This document shows, one piece after another, positions 6,067 to 6,266 of a stretch of 6,266 nucleotides of DNA. The notes under the pieces are model-generated. The model did not search any database. It was not told the DNA's origin and worked only from the letters and a program-made list of their open reading frames with translations. The DNA is from Pseudomonadota bacterium (GTDB lineage: Bacteria > Pseudomonadota > Gammaproteobacteria > Arenicellales > Poriferihabitantaceae). The translations under genes and the position numbers were made by a program. Position 1 is the stretch's first letter; each line of letters starts with the position of its first letter. The stretch spans positions 1 to 6,266 of the forward strand of contig JAAELZ010000370.1 of NCBI GenBank assembly GCA_024226105.1. The letters run 5' to 3'.

Positions 6067-6266
6067 CTAGCCGCCACAACCACCAATCGTTACCTTCACC
6101 GTCTTGACATCCTGATACAGCGAACCATCACTCATCTTGGCAATCGCTATCAGTTCCTGGGTCTTGGCCAGACGGATACGCGTCGAGGCCGCAGCCTTGC
6201 CACTCATCGCCGTGAACTTGAACGTCACCACCCCAGGGGCAGGATTGCCGGTCGCCACTATCAGCA
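6067..6266 (-). CDS. soxY: SoxY, sulfur-carrying subunit, C-terminal 65 residues only
   Basis: SoxY carries sulfur intermediates covalently on a cysteine at the end of a flexible C-terminal arm; SoxAX, SoxB and SoxCD act on this in turn. The visible part begins inside the protein (LIVATGNPAPGVVTFKFT) and runs to the stop codon. It ends in the diagnostic arm VTIGGCGG, in which the cysteine is the carrier residue. ATGNPAPGV, STRIRLAKTQ and MSDGSLYQDVK are typical of the family's C-terminal immunoglobulin-like domain. The start, the export signal (normally twin-arginine) and any soxX gene upstream lie beyond the right edge. A GTG at 6258 is internal and should not be taken as the start. Confidence 0.95.
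   Translation of the reverse strand, partial: LIVATGNPAPGVVTFKFTAMSGKAAASTRIRLAKTQELIAIAKMSDGSLYQDVKTVKVTIGGCGG

Noticed and set aside
4623..6107. Plus-strand open frames across the sox region, and short minus-strand frames opposite mscL and dgkA
   Set aside because: They are antisense or out-of-frame shadows of soxA, soxZ, soxY, mscL and dgkA, with low-complexity or unrecognisable translations.

Overview
The window reads as a piece of a proteobacterial chromosome, most likely alphaproteobacterial. MscL and the sox proteins resemble alphaproteobacterial versions, and the transporter-fused hybrid kinase is a proteobacterial type. This is recognition from memory, not a search. Genes are densely packed, strong Shine-Dalgarno sites are common, and nearly every base is accounted for. 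No RNA gene, insertion sequence, CRISPR array or phage gene was seen.

Layout. (1) Positions 1-3496, minus strand: one very long gene for a membrane sensor. It has an N-terminal sodium:solute symporter domain, then PAS, histidine kinase and receiver domains. Its C-terminal end runs off the left edge. (2) Positions 3497-3668: a divergent control region with a good sigma-70-like promoter for the kinase and an interlaced inverted repeat. (3) Positions 3669-4554, plus strand: mscL (large mechanosensitive channel), then dgkA (diacylglycerol kinase). (4) Positions 4555-4634: a convergent gap with a hairpin and T-tract. This is a strong terminator for the minus strand and a weaker one for the plus strand. 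(5) Positions 4635-6266, minus strand: the end of a thiosulfate-oxidation operon, in transcription order soxY (3' part only), soxZ, soxA. A 141-base gap between soxZ and soxA holds a perfect small hairpin and a diverged copy of the same element.

How the genes may work together. SoxYZ is the periplasmic carrier that holds sulfur intermediates on the cysteine of the SoxY GGCGG tail. SoxA, with SoxX, oxidatively couples thiosulfate to that cysteine. The organism can therefore probably oxidise thiosulfate or related sulfur compounds, if soxX, soxB and the rest lie outside the window. MscL and DgkA both belong to envelope physiology: MscL releases solutes on hypo-osmotic shock, and DgkA recycles diacylglycerol. 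The adjacent sensor may respond to a solute taken up or sensed by its symporter domain. A regulatory link between the sensor and mscL-dgkA is only an inference from divergent layout.

Nothing here is clearly a new biological system. The most useful leads are the nested inverted repeats in the divergent promoter region, the soxZ-soxA intergenic elements, the termination of the sox operon directly after soxA, and a base-composition step between the two halves.
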